Shown piece after piece: positions 60,655-64,000 of a stretch of DNA of 64,000 nt. Both the position numbers and the translations under genes were made by a program. This DNA is from Roseateles_E cavernae (GTDB lineage: Bacteria; Pseudomonadota; Gammaproteobacteria; Burkholderiales; Burkholderiaceae_C), in contig NZ_JBDPLH010000003.1 of assembly GCF_040187885.1 (NCBI RefSeq), positions 558,001 through 622,000 of the forward strand, written 5' to 3'. The notes under the pieces were generated by a model, which did not search any database, was not told the DNA's origin, and worked only from the letters and a program-made list of their open reading frames with translations. Every line of letters starts with the position of its first letter. Positions within the stretch are counted from its first letter, which is position 1.

Positions 60655-61838
60655 AGGTCTGCGTGCTGGCTCCCGATGTGCCGTATCCGGCCAATCGTGG
60701 CGGTCGCGTCGACGTGATGCGGCGCCTGCTGGCGATGAAATCGTTCGGTCACGATGTGCTGCTGCTCACGCCGCAAGCGGACCGGGCTCATGAGAGTGAA
60801 GCCGACGCGACCCGTTACCTGGCGTCCGTCGGCATCGACTGGCGCCAGATTCCCCGGCGTCGCGGCGCAGCGCTGCTGGGCAGCATGGTGATGAATGCCG
60901 GACGCCTGCCATTCTTCGTCGCGCGTCGGCATCCTGCCGGACAGGACATGGTCGAGCTGACGACAGCGGTGGAGGCCTTCGGGCCCGACTTGCTGTGGCT
61001 GGACGGCCCCTGGTTGTGGCCGCTGGCACGGCAGATCCGTCGGCGACGGCCCTGCGCGCTGGCCTACCGCTCACACAATGTCGAGCATCGCTATATGCAG
61101 GGCCAGGCTGCGCTGACGCGCGGCGCCCTGGCGAAGCTGAAGATGCGGCTGTCATTCGCCGGACTGGAAGCGCTGGAGCGAGCGGCCATCGCGGATGCCG
61201 ACGCCTTCTTCGACATCTCGTTAGACGATTTGCAGTGGTGGCGCGTTCAGAGCGGTCGCTGGCTGCCACCGCTGCCTGTGTCCGGCAATGCTGGGGCTGC
61301 CGCCGTGGAGCGTAACGATGTGGTCTTCGTCGGCAACCTCACCACGCCCAACAACGTGGCCGGCGTGCGCTGGCTGGTGGATGAGGTCATGCCGCTGGTA
61401 CGCCAGCGCCGACCCGAGATCCGGTTGCACGTGGTGGGTTCAAACCCGGCATCGGAGTTGGTGGCCCAGGTGGAACGTGGCGGTGGGGTGGTCGACAAGA
61501 ACGTCGACGATCCTTTCGCCTTCATGCTCAGCGCCGGTGTGCTGGTGAATCCGGTGATGGCCGGCAGTGGAGTGCAATTGAAGATGTTGGATATGTTGAT
61601 GACTGATCGCCCCATCGTGTCGGGCACGCAAGGCATGCGCGGCTTGCCCGAGTCTTTCCTCTCCCAGGTCAGGCTGGCAAAGACACCGCAGGAGTTTGCC
61701 GAGCAGATCATCGCCAGCGTCGATGACGAAGCGGTCGATGTGCCCGGCCGCCAAGCGCTGCGCCGCATGTTCGACGCCCGCGCTGTTGACGATGCCTTGA
61801 ATCAATGCGTGGCCTTGGCCCAGGGGCGCGGCGCATGA
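60651..61838 (+). CDS. Glycosyltransferase family 4/group 1
   Basis: A 395-residue GT-B-fold glycosyltransferase: MKVCVLAPDVPYPANRGGRVDVM at the N-terminus, YRSHNVEHRYM, and a C-terminal nucleotide-sugar domain (VFVGNLTTPNNVAGVRWLV, then SGVQLKMLDMLMTDRPIV). Sugar and linkage are unknown. Both ends overlap neighbouring genes by four bases, indicating one transcript. Confidence 0.9.
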   Translation: MKVCVLAPDVPYPANRGGRVDVMRRLLAMKSFGHDVLLLTPQADRAHESEADATRYLASVGIDWRQIPRRRGAALLGSMVMNAGRLPFFVARRHPAGQDMVELTTAVEAFGPDLLWLDGPWLWPLARQIRRRRPCALAYRSHNVEHRYMQGQAALTRGALAKLKMRLSFAGLEALERAAIADADAFFDISLDDLQWWRVQSGRWLPPLPVSGNAGAAAVERNDVVFVGNLTTPNNVAGVRWLVDEVMPLVRQRRPEIRLHVVGSNPASELVAQVERGGGVVDKNVDDPFAFMLSAGVLVNPVMAGSGVQLKMLDMLMTDRPIVSGTQGMRGLPESFLSQVRLAKTPQEFAEQIIASVDDEAVDVPGRQALRRMFDARAVDDALNQCVALAQGRGA

Positions 61839-62995
61839 GAGTCCTCGTCGTCCATTCCTCCGCCGACCTCTACGGCTCGGACCGTTCGCTGCTCGATTTC
61901 GTGCGCCTGAACTCGGCGCGCTTCGATATCTCGGTGGTGCTGTCCGAGAACGGCCCGCTGGTCGAACACCTGCGCCGGGCCGGCGCGAGGGTCGAGATCG
62001 GGGACGTCTGCAAGGTGCAGCGCTCGATGTTCTCGCCGCGCGGCCTGCTGCAGGCCATCGGCTCGGCCTGGCGCTCGCGCCGGCTGCTGCGCAGCGTCGG
62101 CGGCGAGCAGGGTTTCGACATCGTCTACTCGAACACCGTGGCCCTGTTCGGCGGCGCGCTCTATGCGATGCTGGCCCGGCGCCCGCATGTCTGGCATATC
62201 CGCGAGATCATCGCCAGCTCGCCCAAGCTGGCGGCGGTGTTCAAGCTGATCGTCAGCCGCCTGTCCACCCGCATCATCTGCAACTCCAACCAGACCCGCG
62301 ACTGGATCGCCACGCCACACAGCGCGCCGCTGTGCCGTGTGATCTGGAACGGCGTGGGCCTGGCCGCGCCGCCGGGCACCCGCGACGCCGAGCGCGCTGC
62401 GCTGGGTGTGGCGCCCGACGATCTGGTGTTCGCACTGGTGGGCCGCATCAATGGCTGGAAGGGCCAGGGCCTGCTGGTGGATGCGTTCGCGCAGCTGTGC
62501 GCGCAAGGGCAGCGCGGCATCAAGCTTGCCATCGTCGGCTCGGCCTACACCGGCCAGGAACATTACGAGACCGAGCTGCGCGCCAAGATCGCCGCCAGCG
62601 GCTGCGCCGAGCAGATCCGTCTGCTGCCGTTCCGGGCCGATGTCGACGCGGTATGGGAGGCCTCCGATGTGGTGGTGGTGCCCTCCACCGAGCCCGAGCC
62701 CTTCGGCCGCGTGGCCATCGAGGCCATGGCCTTTGCCAAGCCGGTGATCGCGGCCGGCCACGGCGGCCTGCTCGACATCGTGGCCGACGGCGAGACCGGC
62801 CTGCTGTTCAAGCCGCGCGACGCCGCCGCGCTGGCCGAGGCCATGGCCCGGCTGGCGGCCGACCCCGTGCTGCGCCAGACCATGGGTGAGCGTGCGCGCG
62901 AACGCCAGCAGCGCATGTTCTCGGTGGAGGCCTATGCGCAGAGCGTGGGTGACTGCCTGCAGGACGCCAAGACAGTGGCTGACGCCGCGCGCTGA
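61835..62995 (+). CDS. Glycosyltransferase family 4
   Basis: A 386-residue retaining glycosyltransferase. The N-terminal acceptor domain opens MRVLVVHSSADLYGSDRSLL. The donor domain has the E-x7-E motif in PSTEPEPFGRVAIEAMAFAK, the usual catalytic signature. Its start overlaps the previous stop by four bases. Confidence 0.92.
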   Translation: MRVLVVHSSADLYGSDRSLLDFVRLNSARFDISVVLSENGPLVEHLRRAGARVEIGDVCKVQRSMFSPRGLLQAIGSAWRSRRLLRSVGGEQGFDIVYSNTVALFGGALYAMLARRPHVWHIREIIASSPKLAAVFKLIVSRLSTRIICNSNQTRDWIATPHSAPLCRVIWNGVGLAAPPGTRDAERAALGVAPDDLVFALVGRINGWKGQGLLVDAFAQLCAQGQRGIKLAIVGSAYTGQEHYETELRAKIAASGCAEQIRLLPFRADVDAVWEASDVVVVPSTEPEPFGRVAIEAMAFAKPVIAAGHGGLLDIVADGETGLLFKPRDAAALAEAMARLAADPVLRQTMGERARERQQRMFSVEAYAQSVGDCLQDAKTVADAAR

Positions 62996-63033
62996 ACAGG
63001 TCGCGGTGGGCCACAACCAGGGAGGATCAATCG

Positions 63034-64000
63034 GTGACGACAACAGCAAACACAAGTACACAGGTGCAGCAGACGCTGCGCATTCTCGGCACGCGCGGCG
63101 TGCCTGCCGCGCATGGCGGCTTCGAGACCTTTGCCGAGTATCTGGCCCTGCATCTGGTGGCGCAGGGCTGGCGCGTCATCGTCTATTGCCAGGAGGAGGG
63201 CGCCGGCCCGGTGTTCGAGGACCGCTGGCAGGGCGTGGAGCGGGTGCGCATTCCCGTCGAGGGCAGCGGCCCGCGCAGCACCATCGCATTTGACTGGAAG
63301 GCCACCGCTCATGCAGCGGGCCACCGCGATCTGTGCCTCACGCTGGGCTACAACACGGCGATCTTCTGTGCCTTGCTGCGACTCAAGGGCATTCCGAACG
63401 TCATCAATATGGACGGCATCGAATGGTCGCGCGCCAAATGGGGGCCGGTCGCCAAGACCTGGTTCTGGATGAATGACTGGGCCGGCTGCTGGCTGGGCAA
63501 TCATCTGGTGGCCGACCACCCCGAGATCAAGCGGCACCTGAGCACGCGCGTGAATCCCGACAAGATCACCACGATTGCCTACGGCGCCGATCACCTCACT
63601 CACATGCCCGAGGAGCCTGTGCGCGCCCTGGGGCTGGAGCCCGGTCGCTACATGACCCTCGTCGCGCGTCCCGAGCCCGAAAACTCCATCCTTGAGGTGG
63701 TGGCCGGTTTCTCGCAGCGCCCGCGTGGCATGCTGCTGGCGGTGCTGGGCAACTACAACGACGCCAATCCCTACCACCGTGCGGTCAAGGCGGCTGCAGG
63801 CCCCGAGGTGCGCTTCCTGGGCGCCATCTACGACAAGCCGGTGGTGCAGGCCCTGCGCTTCTACTGCGCCGCCTATGTCCACGGCCATCAGGTCGGTGGC
63901 ACCAATCCTTCGCTGGTGGAGGCGCTGGGCGCCGGCAATGCGGTGATCGCGCATGACAACCGCTTCAACCGCTGGGTGGCAGGGCCGGGGGCACGGTATT
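63034..64000 (+). CDS. DUF1972-type glycosyltransferase (partial, runs off the right edge)
   Basis: At least 322 residues of a glycosyltransferase with an N-terminal DUF1972 domain: LRILGTRGVPAAHGGFETFA is the family hallmark, then VIVYCQEEG, INMDGIEWSRAKWG and HGHQVGGTNPSLVEALGAG in the donor half. GTG 63034 is chosen because GGAGG (63021-63025) lies eight bases upstream and no ATG precedes the first conserved block. Relatives transfer rhamnose or glucose-type sugars. The 3' end is beyond the window, and the eps locus evidently continues. Confidence 0.9.
   Translation, partial: MTTTANTSTQVQQTLRILGTRGVPAAHGGFETFAEYLALHLVAQGWRVIVYCQEEGAGPVFEDRWQGVERVRIPVEGSGPRSTIAFDWKATAHAAGHRDLCLTLGYNTAIFCALLRLKGIPNVINMDGIEWSRAKWGPVAKTWFWMNDWAGCWLGNHLVADHPEIKRHLSTRVNPDKITTIAYGADHLTHMPEEPVRALGLEPGRYMTLVARPEPENSILEVVAGFSQRPRGMLLAVLGNYNDANPYHRAVKAAAGPEVRFLGAIYDKPVVQALRFYCAAYVHGHQVGGTNPSLVEALGAGNAVIAHDNRFNRWVAGPGARY

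Noticed and set aside
1..64000. tRNA, rRNA, CRISPR or insertion sequence
   Set aside because: No cloverleaf-like conserved TTCGAATC-type arm, no regularly spaced repeats and no transposase or integrase motif were found by reading. A dedicated scan was not possible.

Overview
The window is one 64 kb GC-rich stretch with dense, short-spaced genes. It most likely comes from a betaproteobacterium of the order Burkholderiales, in the Roseateles/Paucibacter/Rubrivivax neighbourhood. That is inferred from a ubiquinone-type ubiE, a DUF3683-type flavo-iron-sulfur giant, a complete Ugp system, and an EpsD-EpsE-EpsF-EpsG-exosortase B-EpsI exopolysaccharide locus. No rRNA, tRNA, CRISPR array, transposase or integrase was recognised. 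One N at 9067 sits between two identical 210-base copies and marks an unresolved assembly join.

Region 1 (about 0.7-29.6 kb) is an accessory island for taking up and dismantling peptides that contain D-amino acids and proline. It opens with a FecI/FecR sigma/anti-sigma pair. Next come an S12 serine peptidase resembling D-aminopeptidase and the DgcN-DgcA pair for D-glutamate catabolism. A leftward operon then encodes a second S12 peptidase, an M81 (MlrC-family) metallopeptidase and a DauA-like D-amino-acid dehydrogenase. Divergent from it is a rightward operon: an STN-domain TonB-dependent receptor, an MFS transporter, a third S12 peptidase, an M81 peptidase fused to an alpha/beta-hydrolase, and an amidase. 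The eastern end is proline-themed: a second TonB-dependent receptor overlapping a periplasmic prolyl oligopeptidase, a hydroxyproline-epimerase-like enzyme, a PAS-AraC regulator and an M24 Xaa-Pro-type peptidase. A 15-base motif lies before the receptor, the regulator and the M24 gene, suggesting a shared regulon. The implied flow is receptor, inner-membrane transporter, cytoplasmic hydrolases, then enzymes that convert free D-amino acids to ordinary metabolites. The combination of S12, M81 and a transporter parallels MlrB/MlrC/MlrD of microcystin degraders, but no MlrA is present and the true substrate is unknown.

Region 2 (29.5-49.9 kb) is mostly housekeeping. A leftward ugpB-A-E-C-Q operon imports and hydrolyses glycerol-3-phosphate compounds. 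It is followed by a 1316-residue FAD/iron-sulfur oxidoreductase, a chemoreceptor, a small secreted protein, a HIT protein, an M13 peptidase, a secreted subtilisin, a PhoX-type phosphatase preceded by a good Pho box, a DUF971 protein and ubiE.

Region 3 (50.3-64.0 kb, running off the right edge) is an exopolysaccharide locus. It encodes a peptidyl-prolyl-isomerase-like lipoprotein, an export porin, a chain-length regulator, a tyrosine autokinase, exosortase B, EpsI, a Wzy-like polymerase, a Wzx-like flippase, four glycosyltransferases (the last truncated) and a hexapeptide acyltransferase. All are on the + strand, and many start codons overlap the preceding stop.
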